Assembly: GCA_910592205.1 (NCBI GenBank)
Contig: CAJVPJ010000792.1
Coordinates: 1 to 16,530 of the forward strand
DNA from: Paraglomus occultum
Lineage: Eukaryota > Glomeromycota > Glomeromycetes > Paraglomerales > Paraglomeraceae
Direction: 5' to 3'
Length of the DNA stretch: 16,530 nucleotides
Below are positions 1 through 10,168 of the stretch, one piece after another (the stretch's first letter is position 1; each line of letters begins with the position of its first letter). The position numbers and the translations under genes were made by a program. The notes below the pieces were generated by a model. It was given only the letters and a program-made list of their open reading frames with translations. It made no database searches and was not told the origin of the DNA.

Positions 1-330
1 CCCGATCCAAAATACTCGGGGTGGAATTTTGACCAATTAAGTAATTCCGTAGCAAACAGCAAAATCGGCTGTTCACATGAATGACGTCTTCCTTCTTTTC
101 TTGTCATTTACTGTACGACCATGGCAACTATTTGCTACACGGATTATAGTAATTCCGACATTTTTTTTATATAACCAAATTAGTCCACTATAATTGACGA
201 TGATACAGAATATTAATATGGTATTAGTATGGCGTGTTACTTAATATTAAAGTATCGGAAAAAATATCCGAACTATTGACCATTATAACGGCCACCGATT
301 GATTTTTTCACTAAACTTGATATCTTGAAA
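1..330. other. 5' flank of the BTB gene; window-edge inverted repeat
   Basis: No gene is evident. The first 20 bases carry a short inverted repeat (CCCGA ... TCGGG, 10-base loop). The 9-mer GTAATTCCG occurs at about 41-49 and again at about 149-157. A TATATAA string lies at about 169-175, roughly 155 bases before the ATG at 331; it could be a promoter element, but strings like this are common in DNA this AT-rich. The minus strand is open from an ATG at 107-105 to the window edge, too short to call. The edge could be the end of a dispersed repeat, but only one copy is visible here. Confidence 0.3.
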
Positions 331-2018
331 ATGAATAACGTTATTGAATTACTTTCTGGTGTTTCGTCTGATTATGAAAAGCTTTATGAAAGCGGAAAAT
401 ATACTGATATCTCAATTCATGTCGGTCGAGAGCCAAGCAATAAGATATTTTTCGCTCATTTCTTGGTTTTATGTACAAGGAGCGCATATTTTGAAGACAA
501 ACTAACCAGCAATACAGAAGGTCAACAAACTGCTATGGTCTTTGAAGACATGACACCCGGAATTTTTGAAATTTTGCTTAGGTAAACTTGTAGTTCCAAT
601 TGAAGCATTTGGTTGTAGTAAACATACAATTACACATTTTTGTATTGCTATTAGAACAATTTATTATATTTTTTATGTATAATCTGTCTTGATTAATGCT
701 CACAGCTATTGTCTACATTTCCAGATTTATTTACACAGGAAAAGTATCTTCTCAGTCTTGTGAGAACGTATCTTGGATTCTTCTTTTGGAAGGAGCTAAT
801 AAACTCGGGCTAAGCAGTTTCTGCACTGCGATTGGGGACCAGTTGATAAAGCAACATGAGGAATGGATAGAACAAAACATTCTCATGGTTCATAACTATG
901 CATCGTCCACTGACTCGCTACAGAAACTCGAAGATTATTGCAATCAGCTTATGTTATCATCTCCGGATATCATTCTCAAGTCTAACAAGATAATGGATTT
1001 AAGAAAAGTGACTTTTATTAGCCTTCTCAAGAATGATAAGCTTAACATGAGTGAGGGTGATGTTTGGATGTCAGTGGTACAATGGGCCATTAACCAAATC
1101 TCTGGACTTTCAGACAATCCGTCCCATTGGTCATCTAATGATGTTAATGCAATCAAAGACATAATGGCTGAATTTGTGCCTTATGTAAGATTTTTTAACA
1201 TTTCTTCTGAAGAACTCAGTGAACGTGTTATCCCATACATTGAAGTATTACCAAGGGAGTTACGATCTGATTTACTTTCTTATCATCTGCATAAAGACTA
1301 TAAGCCAAAAATGCGAGTGTTACCACACAGAAAAAGACAATCACCTGATATTGATTCAGTTGTAATTAACAGGCACCAGGCATCATGGATCCTACAGAAA
1401 ATCGTAGAAACAACGCAGTTAGACAAAGCTGAACAAGATGGAACTAGTAGCAAGAGACAAACTATCCCTTATAAGCTGACCTTACTTTATCGAGAAAGCA
1501 GGGATGGTTGGGATAACTATATAAAAGGGAAAAAATGGCAGCAAATGTTAAGAGGTAGTAATTATATTGGTAGGGAAAAAGCAAAATTTTTTTGGCGAAC
1601 GTGTGCAGAAAAGGGACCAACAATTGCTGTGGGAAGAGTACAAGATACAGAAGAAATACTTGGTGGATATAATCCATTATCATGGAGTTGTAAAAGTGGA
1701 TATGCAGGTCTTTATAAAAATGGTTCAACTAGAGAAAGTTTTATATTTTCACTGGATAAGAATGATGTTGAGAAGAGCATAATAAGTTTTCCTATGAGAG
1801 ACGAGCATTTATATAAATATGCTATTTATAATGACTTATACAAGTTTCCTGCTTTTGGCCTTAATGGTGAGGACTTACAATTTGGTGGTTATTCAGACAG
1901 AGGAAATTTTTATGGCCCTTCTAGTCGCTTTAAACCAACTTATTATCAAATTCCAATCAGATCTACCAGTGATGGATTTACATGGGTTGATTGGGAAGTG
2001 TTTTCTGTTGATATTTAG
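331..2018 (+). CDS. BTB-BACK-TLDc domain protein (two exons)
   Basis: Exons 331-581 and 725-2018 join across a 143-bp intron (donor AG|GTAAAC, acceptor TTTCCAG|A), giving 514 residues. The join restores the conserved BTB end 'LLRFIYTGKV'. The start is the ATG at 331; the frame is open slightly further upstream but has no earlier ATG. Domains seen: BTB/POZ at about residues 20-125 (begins GKYTDISIHVG, with 'FFAHFLVLCTRSAYF'); BACK helices at about 155-240; a polar linker; and TLDc at about 330-512, with 'LGGYNPLSW' and the closing 'WVDWEVF'. In this family BTB-BACK recruits cullin-3 ubiquitin ligases. TLDc is linked to oxidative-stress protection and V-ATPase binding in animals and yeast; its role behind a BTB in these fungi is not known. 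No signal peptide or membrane segment is seen. BTB-TLDc proteins are strongly expanded in Glomeromycotina. The frame looks intact. Domain assignment is firm; cellular role is inference. Confidence 0.9.
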
Positions 2019-2666
2019 TCATTATTAAAAAACTGGTATAAATTTACAGCCATCTTTGTACATTTTTAGGTATGAATAGTATGTGTTTTTTTATAATTCG
2101 CGTTTTCGTAGTTTTTATATGGTATGTAGCACATTAGCCTGCAATAAAGGATGTAAGTCACTGATATAGTACATATAATAACAGGGAAATTTATAAATAT
2201 CATATTTTGATTAGATTGAAGTATTAACACAATAATATATAATAAGCATGTATATTGAGAAATACAAGTAAATGAAATAGTATTGCTTGATATAGCATTA
2301 AATCGTATGGGCAAATATTTGGTATAAAGATTGCTGAGGTAGAGAAGAGAATGAATGTGATGCAACCATTCAGGAGTAGCATAATGTACCACCAATGTAC
2401 GCTATTTCTCTTAGCAGGACTGTAATACGTCCCGTCCCATTAACTACTGATGAATTTATGTATTTTTCTTACTGTTGGAGAAATCTGTTACCAGGAATAA
2501 AATGGCTATGTAGTTAATGTATTTATTAAAGCATTAGGCCTGCTCCATAATTGATTAAAGATTTAGTACTACGCCTGGGTTGGGTGTTCGGAAGTCACGG
2601 GATTGCCAAATTTTTGATCTATTATTAATCATCCCTCTTGATCTTAACATTCTCATCTCGAGCATT
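2019..2666. other. Intergenic: 3' end of the BTB gene and promoter side of the neurochondrin-like gene
   Basis: About 650 AT-rich bases lie between two genes on the same strand. A 109-codon minus-strand open frame (2066-2395) has biased, AT-driven composition (many Ile, Tyr, Asn) and no recognisable motif; I treat it as chance. The last 100 bases before the ATG at 2667 are richer in GC and hold the presumed 5' UTR. No clear TATA box, RNA gene or repeat is seen. Confidence 0.45.
2143..2148 (+). promoter_or_regulatory. Possible polyadenylation signal of the BTB-TLDc gene
   Basis: An AATAAA hexamer lies 125 bases after the TAG stop of the BTB-TLDc gene, in AT-rich DNA. The position suits a 3' end signal, but the hexamer is common in such sequence. 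Confidence 0.3.
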
Positions 2667-4969
2667 ATGGAACAGCAACTGACAGCTGCCGACTTACCAC
2701 GTATACTTGATTTGCTTGCGCCGTCTTCCACTGACTCGCAGAAATTCGTTGCACTTACGTTACTTCCCAGACTTTTGGAACCGAATAAAGAAACGATGAT
2801 GATGGTATTTGAAGCGATGGATTTCAATTTCATCGAAAGACTATTAAGAACAAGTAACGTGTTGAAGATCATTGCTACGTTTCCAATGTGATCAGTTTTC
2901 ACTGCTTTCTATAACATTGATCAATTCACTTCTTTCAGAAAGCTCGAATCCAGATATGCAGGATGGAACTCTAAAGTCCATAGCGGTCAATATCTTGAGC
3001 TGCTTCTGCATGCATGACGACTTGCTGGAAAAGAAGCAACTTGTAAACCGAATTCCTTCATTGGCTAAATCAGTTGGTATTAGGTATTCCGCTAATTTAT
3101 TCGTCAACGATATCGTCGATTAAAGACGGCTATTCACACTCGCGCTTCTTTTCTATCGATCACAGTGAGGAGATGTCTCGAGATATATTCAAAATTTTCA
3201 TAAAGTTGTCTTCCGCAGAAAAGGGTCTGGTTCAACTGACTGATGTAGAAGTTATTAATACTATTCTCAACACGTTAAAGACGTCTAAAGATGGCAAGTC
3301 TATTATCTCTGGTGTACCGTATCGATCATAGTTATATCCCATCAATATATAACTCTTTTTTACATTCTTAGCCGAAACTAAGAGACTAGCGTTTCAAGCT
3401 GTCCACTGCATCGGGATACAAGTATTGGCGCATCTCGCAACCGATGCCAACTCGGGTCTGATTTCATCAAGTGATCTGTTTAACGAAATACTGCCAGAAC
3501 TTTCTCTGCTTTTCAGAACATACCAGGATCAGTTGAAGTTTGATTTGTTGAACATGTTTGTGGACATGTTCTCATATTTCGATGATAAGGTAACGCGCGC
3601 AGATTGTTTTGCCTCTAGCATGATATTTAATTGCTTATTGAAGTTTATCAGACAAAGTTAAACCGGGAACTTCGAAAAGACACAATCAAATTCCAACAAT
3701 GGATAGAGAATCTTCGACAAGGCTTGCGAGACATTCTAAGTAGCCATTTGGGTAAGCACGACCCGGCGGTTTAATGAAATGATGTATCTAAATAGCCGTT
3801 TATTAAACGGCAGCTTTTCAATTTGTAGGACCCGAACAGCGAGACCAGTCGCTTATGCTTACGAGCCTTCTTTTACATCACTTTGACGCAGAATGGTTGT
3901 TTTCACCTCCGTCAACGAAATCATCTTCCGACAAGCGGCCAGACGAGCAAATCAGAAACGAGGCAAAGTTTGCCATTCTCGTCATTCAATTAGCATGTAT
4001 CGAGATACGCTTGATGCTCGATAGCCTGGCCGAACAGCAAAGGAATAAGGCAGATAATCATGACCCTAGGCTTGAAAAGATGTTACCAACATGTTATACG
4101 ATACTAGAGAGTTCGATTGAATATTTAGCCAAGATTGGTCAGTTGCTCGAAGAAGAAGAAGCAGAGTCTGGTGAAGACGCTGCACTGTCATTACCCATTG
4201 ATCCTGAGCTCCTGTTGAAGTTGAAGAACATTCTCACAGAGACCTTTAGAGCCATCATGGATTATCTTGTAGATGTCAAGGTATCATTATAGTTTAGTTG
4301 TTTTCATAATTATTGAGCGAGAATTAGTCGCCTAATCAAAGCTTGCTATTAATAGACTGAGTTAATGTCCGTGGAAGAAGCCTGTCAAGATACACGAATA
4401 ATAGCAACGATACGTGTTTTATCTAGATATTTATCTGAAGAAGCAACTATGGAGAAAGAGATTAGAGAAGTCATGCCTTTTCTGGTGGATGTGGCAGCAT
4501 ACAGGTAATGGTAGAAGGTTGATATATACACTCATCTGATAAAAAGTATCGATTGGCTTGATAATCAATTGGTGAGATATATAATATTCTGAAAAGTGTT
4601 CTAGTATACTACGTGAGTACAACAATTTGTTATGTAATCGTTTGAATGACGATGAAGAGGGGTATACGCGCTACATACATTGCATATGCGTTTCACTTTC
4701 TAACATATTTCATCGGCACGCTTATAGTTAACCCTTTTGCTTGTCAAAGAAAGGAGAGGTTTTTTACATGTTTTATTAATTGATTATCAAGTTGATTTGA
4801 TACTTTTGTGCGATGAGATGAGTGGCATTTGCAAATACTTAATAACATGACATTGATACTGGTCATTTGCCTAGACAGTCAAGAACATCCTTCCCAGTTC
4901 GATCTCGCGAGTATGCTGGAACCTGCATTTCGCATGGTTGAAGACTTGCCTGAAAAAGATTCCACGTAA
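2667..4969 (+). CDS. Neurochondrin-like armadillo/HEAT-type protein (eight exons)
   Basis: Exons I infer: 2667-2853, 2939-3076, 3126-3311, 3372-3589, 3652-3751, 3829-4280, 4356-4504, 4879-4969. Together they keep one frame of 1521 bases (506 residues). The start is the only ATG in the first exon's frame. The protein is all-helical and resembles the neurochondrin family: an N-terminal 'DSQKFVALTLLPRLL', then 'VNRIPSLAKSV', 'WIENLRQGLRDILSSHLG' followed by 'PEQRDQSLMLTSLLL', 'DAEWLF', and near the end 'VMPFLVDVAAY'. Neurochondrin is a conserved cytosolic scaffold, studied in animal neurons for neurite growth and receptor signalling; its fungal role is unknown. Most introns are 49-85 bp, but the last is 374 bp; reading into it gives a stop within one codon. 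The exon 2/3 join is uncertain: donor 3084 with acceptor 3165 also keeps frame and gives 495 residues. The C-terminus looks short, and a further exon from 5056 is possible. Family call is good; exact splicing less so. Confidence 0.78.
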
Positions 4970-6151
4970 CGGTTTATCGGGTCATCGGTATGGATGTGTC
5001 TTCGCTGGCTCTACTCTTAACATTTATAATAACTAATCTAATAACAAACGCTCAGGACAATATGTATGTGACTCCAATCATGCTATTTCATAGTGTTCAA
5101 GTAAATGATTGTTGAAGACAGAGCATTTAGTAATAGAGTTTAATTTTAGTTTTTGGACTATACTAACTAAACAAGACGCGTATTATCAGCTTAAACTTGG
5201 TAGTTTGTTCTAGTCACAAATACACAAAACACATGTAACGATTAAGACATCTCAACAGAGTATAAAGATTTGTAAATAATTTATAACAATCATGCGTTAT
5301 GTTCTCTAACGTAATAGTTGAAGCATGACAGAAGGAAATCAACGTCCTTCCTGTGGTTTTCCGTTATACATGTCCGTGGATAATCACAGTGGCGCCTTTT
5401 TGATTTAAATTCGATGGATGGCTTTTTCATGCTAGTTTCTACTTGTCAATGTGGAAAAACCCCATCTAATAACGGGAGTTTATATTTTAATACACTTAAT
5501 ATTAAGCATATATCAATTACGGTTTTTTAGTGACTAATACGATGAACGTTGGATACAATGTCGAAATTTTGATTATTAATATATGGTTATTTTAAAAACT
5601 CGTATTTTACTGATAGAAAATTATAGAGATTAATAATAAAAAAACACCTTTAGCTCCTTATCAAGTTTTGAAATGTAATGTTGAAACAGCTTTATTTCAT
5701 GATGACGAGTTTTTTGTCGAAAAGCAAACCGTAACATGTCGTACTTAATATTCTTTTAAGTTACAATTATACACGTAAAACTTCTCTGTCTTACGTTCTT
5801 GATTTCTGAGCTGTTGACGATTTAATTTCGCGAACGATGAAATAAAATTCAATAAATTTGATTTTGAAAATATCTCGATATTAATTACTTAATATTCTCA
5901 ATTAAATTTTTACATGCATCTCAATGAGAGTTGAGTTATGTTTAACATGTATTTAAATTCCGTAATATGTAGTATCATCCATTGTCGCTCGCATCAATAA
6001 CATTCTAATTTATACTAAACACAAATGCTTTCAAAAAAATTTATTTGGAATAGTTTATAATAATAATATATAATAAAGACACATTTTAGTTTATTAGTCT
6101 ATTAAAAAATTTAACGTCGCTCAGTCTATATATAATAATAACTGTAAGAGA
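4970..6151. other. Convergent intergenic region, AT-rich, no gene seen
   Basis: About 1.2 kb separates the 3' ends of the neurochondrin-like gene (+) and the F-box gene (-). It is very AT-rich with stops in all frames. A 28-codon open frame (ATG at about 5325) is too short to support. AATAAA in minus orientation at 6095-6090 and 6045-6040, 57 and 107 bases past the F-box stop, may serve as its polyadenylation signals. A 14-base perfect palindrome (AATATCTCGATATT) sits at 5869-5882 and is probably trivial. No tRNA or rRNA seen. Confidence 0.5.
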
Positions 6152-7319
6152 TCATTGTTTGGTATGTTTCCATAATTTCTCTTTTTCCTTCTCATCTTTT
6201 CTCTCCTTTTTCGTTTGTCTTTTCCCCCTGAGTCTAGCAAGAACTTCACCATCAACATAACTAGTAAGTTCGTCAACCCACTTATTAAATTGTATCAGTG
6301 TATCATGAGGCGAGGAATCCCAGTCAACGTATTTTAAATTAGGTAGTTGTGCATCAATTAAAGGGTTCACCATGTCATCCCTCATGTTCATACAGTTTTT
6401 GATTGATAACATTTCCATTTTTGATGCTTGTGCTAATACATCCCAAGATTGTGCATCAACGAAATCCACTCGTGTAAAATAGATATATTTTAAAGAATGG
6501 AGTTGAGATTGAAGAGATGGAAGTAGTACACCCATGCCTCCGTGAATAGTATTGAATCGGGCTACTTTGAGACCTTTTTGTTTACTTATAAGACTGGCAA
6601 TTGGCTCCATGTCAGGCCTTGATAAGGGCCTCTTATACTTGATTGGGTGATGATCAAATAAGTGCAATCTTTTCTGATAACAACAAGAAAACAATTTAGG
6701 AAAGCATAAAATAAAAGCTTTTTCTTTTTTAATGACTGTGCGTGGTACTTACAATGTTTGAGCAAGTATCTGCGAGCACACGAATTAGGTCATAATACTT
6801 TTCAGCATGATGATACATCAAACGCTTTACGGTGATAATGACTGCCCGATTCTCGGGTAGTTTGAGCAGCGGAGAAAGACAGTCTGGCATGTCAGCCTTG
6901 AGATCATTTATGTGCAATTCGGTCAACCTGGTTTCATTGATGGCCATGGCCTTCCAGATTTTGCCAAACAAGTAAGAAACTTGTGCTTGATTATATTGAA
7001 GAAAGGTGCCGATTTGAAATATCACACTATAATATGAAAAACGTTTGAGGAAAGTCGGGTATCTAAAAGTGGGATTAGTGACACCGTCTATCAGCTTTCT
7101 GCTCCTGAGTTCAGATACATCATCTCGAGGCAAACAATGGAGATAAATTGATACCACATTCTTAATTCTGAGATTGCCGAGTGCGTCCTGCCATAATAAC
7201 GGTGCAGTAACTGTACACCACAATTTGCTGACTAAAAGACAAGGATACAGATTTTCTTCATCCAATTCCAGGTAGAACAGAACTCTATCAACTATCTCGG
7301 CTATTAGGAAGGGGTTCAT
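6152..7319 (-). CDS. F-box protein with leucine-rich-repeat-like body (two exons)
   Basis: On the minus strand, exons 7319-6753 and 6673-6152 join in phase 0 across a 79-bp intron (donor GTAAGT, acceptor TTATCAG), giving 362 residues. The start is an ATG that opens directly into an F-box: 'IAEIVDRVLFYLELDE' then 'LLVSKLWCTVTAPLLW', residues about 5-45. This motif binds Skp1 in SCF ubiquitin ligases. The rest has leucine-spaced segments such as 'LTELHINDLKADM' and 'SLKYIYFTRVDFVDA', typical of divergent LRR-type F-box proteins that select substrates. The last 25 or so residues are highly charged and Lys-rich ('KKERKDEKEKEK'), unlike the body, and could be a nuclear-localisation or flexible tail. 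F-box genes are numerous in Glomeromycotina. The frame is intact. The F-box is clear; the substrate is unknown. Confidence 0.85.
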
Positions 7320-7481
7320 ATTCAGTTAATTAGTGAGGTTCCGAATGCTCAGCTGAGCTGATAATGTTTTATCAAAAAGACGTTACACATGTGTATAGTA
7401 ACACTACGAAATATTTCACGATTTGTGAATTCAACTCCGCATCTGTTTATCAATATCTTAATGAATATTAGAGAACCAAAA

Positions 7482-7757
7482 CTATTTATCGACAATATCT
7501 TTGCTGGGCATCGCGAATTGTATACGTTTTATCAATACACCAGCAGGCTCTAGTAGTAATTGGTGTGTTTCGCACATAAGTTGGTAGCAGCAAACTTTTA
7601 CGAGTTTTTTGCTGAGTTTCAGCTCGAAAATTCAAGAATGTGGCGAGAAGATAATGACTAAGGGTTTATGTTTTCTTGTGTCAATTTGAACTACATTCAG
7701 CAAGTTAGAAATATCATTAAGAGCGCAAACAAGATACTTGTTCGTTAAAGCATCCAT
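7482..7757 (-). other. Coding-like frame of 92 codons broken by one TGA
   Basis: From an ATG at 7757 the minus strand reads 41 codons, then TGA at 7634-7632, then 49 more codons in the same frame to TAG at 7484-7482. The composition is mixed and globular-looking on both sides (for example 'LVCALNDISNLLNVV' before and 'ELKLSKKLVKVCCYQLM' after), so a single nonsense mutation in an old coding region is one reading. No family was recognised. Chance cannot be excluded. Confidence 0.22.
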
Positions 7758-8997
7758 TACAACTCTAGATTGGCGCAATACGTATTAACTCTAAACACTA
7801 CTGTGGAGCCTGTTTATGCAGATATCATTAACCAACTATTACTATGGATACATACATGCTACGATAAGTTGAATTATATTATCAAATAATTCGTAAATTG
7901 CAAGCTTATTCAAGTGCAAGTAACTTAAAATAGTGGACATATGCAACATGTAACGACTCCACACCTGCCCTACATTTAGTACCCTACATCACGTCTACTG
8001 GTGGAATTTCCAATAGTAATAGGTAGAATATTTACAAGATTGTGATAAATTTACAATAATAAACAGCATTCCATACATGCTGTCCCCAGAACTTCAATAG
8101 CTTACCTCTTAACAAATTTACCGAAAACAAAATAAATAAATTAGGTATACGTGTTAAATTCCTAACTTGCAATTGTGCAATTATTGAGGCGTATTGATTT
8201 AAATTCATAGGTTGCGCAGAAATGTAGGAAACATTATCATTGTTTTTCAAGAAATAGTTACTGCAACCCACTTAATATTATTAGGCAGCAGTATGACAAA
8301 AGTAAATAAACTTCTACACTTGTTAAGCTCTACAGTATCACTTTGCGGTGGATATTTAATATAGTGATTTCATTTTTCTTCAGTTATAAATTGCGAACAA
8401 GACGTTTGGTTAACGAGCAATGTTTGTCTAAATTGTAGATAAGTTTATATTTCTTGAATGTTCAAAAAGCAATTTACGTAAATCTGTTGGCGGTATGGAA
8501 GAATTTTCAGAGTCCGCAAACTAACCATCTATTAACTTGTTGGCAGATATTACGATCTTACCGCAACCAGAAAAAAAGTACGTCGGGTAATGTTGTAAAT
8601 TCAACTGAAACAGTAAGCCAGCCATGATTATAACTCGCTAGAGACAAATATCCAAATACGATGCGTAAAAACAAAGGATTAATTGATACACGCTTCTTCG
8701 AAAATCAGCTACCCGTGAAAACGTTTAAGACTGGACTATCGATTATGGCATAGCGACGACAACTGAGAAAGATAGAATGGAGATTTTGCATTACGGAAAT
8801 AACAAGGCGAGAACGATTGATAAGTGAACGAATAGAGTGATGGTATGGCCATAACCTCATGTTTATGATGATAAAAATGGTTAAAAAACGTAACGATACT
8901 TTAAAACAGTGCTAGACTCGACGATTCATCGCTTGATGAAAATGATTGGACACAATTCGTTCAAAACGATTGTATTCATCAGGGAATCAACGTAAAT

Positions 8998-9003
8998 TTT
9001 ATT
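8998..9003 (-). promoter_or_regulatory. Possible polyadenylation signal of the actinoporin-like gene
   Basis: AATAAA on the minus strand, 60 bases beyond the TAA stop of the actinoporin-like gene. Spacing is suitable for a fungal 3' end. Confidence 0.35.
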
Positions 9004-9063
9004 TTAGTCACCTCATCAAAGGTTTTTCCAGCACGTCAGAAAGGTAATATACTGCAGATATAA

Positions 9064-9812
9064 TTATTCTTTTTTGATGTCGTAGGAGGTGTCTTTGATA
9101 TTAACCTTGACAATAGACTGTCCGGCGTTTCCCATCGATCCAACGTAACTCAAACCACCTGGTAGATCCCCGCCGTGAGAGCTGCTGTTTCCTGGAATGC
9201 GACCATCACGCATGGCCTTGAACAATTCTAGTTTGAAACAACATTAAGAGAAATTAATGTAAAATCTGGATAGACGGAAAATCAAAACTTGAATATTACC
9301 ATGACAAGGTTCGACAACACCGTCATAAACTTTAATGTTCCACCAGTTTCTATGACCGAAAACATATGCATACGGAATACTCCACATAAAAACTAAAGAC
9401 TTCTTGAGTCCCGCAATATAGTACACTATGAGTCCTCGCGTTCCTTTAGTTGAGTATGAGGTCTTACGGGCACGCCAAACCAGCCCTTCACCGCTTAATA
9501 CAGGATCTACAGGAATCCCTTCTCGTGATGACCCGGATTCAAAGTATACTTTAGGTTTTTCGCAAAAGGAATGTTGTGAGTGATTCTTGATCGTAATTAC
9601 AACCTTTCTGCTACATCGTAATTCCTGCATATTTACAAAACCAAATATACGTGCATTAGTGTTCAAGACTGCAGGTGTGCGGCATAATATTAGTCCAAGT
9701 TTCAGATAACCCTAATGATTATGTTGACAAATAATTGATTATACTATACTTTCAATAGCTTCCATAGCAATTCGTAAGTAATATCCGGGATTTTGTAAAC
9801 GCCTACTGACAT
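9064..9812 (-). CDS. Actinoporin-like pore-forming protein (three exons)
   Basis: Minus-strand exons 9812-9750, 9624-9300 and 9227-9064 join in phases 0 and 1 (introns 125 and 72 bp; donors GTATAG and GTAATA, acceptors ATGCAG and AACTAG). This gives 183 residues, close to the 175-180 typical of mature actinoporins. Exon 1 encodes a short hydrophobic/amphipathic stretch ending 'ELLWKLLK', where the family has its membrane-inserting N-terminal helix. Exon 2 encodes a beta-sandwich-like body with 'KVVITIKNHS', 'YFESGSS', 'GLIVYYI', the aromatic 'WSIPY' (102-106) and 'NWWN' (114-117). The last two match the region that binds phosphocholine/sphingomyelin headgroups in the family. Exon 3 carries a Gly-rich loop and a closing beta strand. 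No signal peptide and no Arg-Gly-Asp motif are seen, unlike secreted sea-anemone toxins. The family (sea anemone cytotoxic protein, related to fungal fruit-body lectins) lyses sphingomyelin membranes. Pore activity here is inference; a lectin-like role is possible. Frames are intact. Confidence 0.72.
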
Positions 9813-9837
9813 GTTGAAGAAAGCAGATGTTCATGAG

Positions 9838-9870
9838 AGAACATTCAAAGTTCCGGAGTTTTATATTATA
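9838..9870 (-). promoter_or_regulatory. Possible TATA box and heat-shock-like element upstream of the actinoporin-like gene
   Basis: On the minus strand TATAATATAA (9870-9861) lies about 50 bases before the ATG at 9812. Between them, TGAATGTTCT (9847-9838) fits the nGAAnnTTCn core of a heat-shock element, with another GAA seven bases further on. The spacing suits a core promoter. Binding by heat-shock factor is only a suggestion from the motif. Confidence 0.3.
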
Positions 9871-10168
9871 GTCGTATTGCGTAAATAATTAAAGTATAAC
9901 ACAATGTGTTCTACCCAGTCCGAATTTGTAAATGTTATACCTCAATTCGGTCGGCGGAAATGCAAACACAAACTAAAAACGATGATTGAGAAAAATTGAA
10001 AGATGAGAGTCTTAAAATTGGCATGGTTTGAGACATACAGTATCGTAAGTATGAATAGTATAGTATTGACTAATTTTGAGTGTAGGCTCGTAAGTCGTGT
10101 AAAACCACACGTAGAATAGTCGTCAAGTTGTATGATTAGCGCAACATGTTTGATAATAATAACTCATG

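Larger units (their letters stand above)
7320..9063. other. Gene-poor stretch between F-box and actinoporin-like genes
   Basis: About 1.7 kb without a gene I can define. It holds the F-box promoter side (7320 upward) and the 3' flank of the actinoporin-like gene (below 9064). On the minus strand several short frames look coding: 8625-8562 (ATG to a good GTAAGA donor), 8271-8032, and 7757-7482. They could be exons of one unrecognised or decayed gene, but I could not link them with consistent splice sites. No RNA gene or clear repeat is seen. Confidence 0.35.

Noticed and set aside
1-107. Minus-strand frame open to the window edge
   Set aside because: Only 35 codons are visible; cannot be separated from chance without the neighbouring sequence.
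1462-1728. Minus-strand and shifted plus-strand frames over the TLDc region
   Set aside because: They overlap a well-supported coding exon in other frames and are shadows.
2066-2395. 109-codon open frame on the minus strand after the BTB gene
   Set aside because: Composition follows the AT bias, no motif, and it lies over the 3' flank of a real gene; probably chance.
4890-4915. TTCGATC string resembling a tRNA T-loop
   Set aside because: It lies inside the last neurochondrin-like exon and no acceptor stem, D or anticodon arm is found around it.
5869-5882. Perfect 14-base palindrome AATATCTCGATATT
   Set aside because: Short palindromes are expected by chance in 16 kb of AT-rich sequence.
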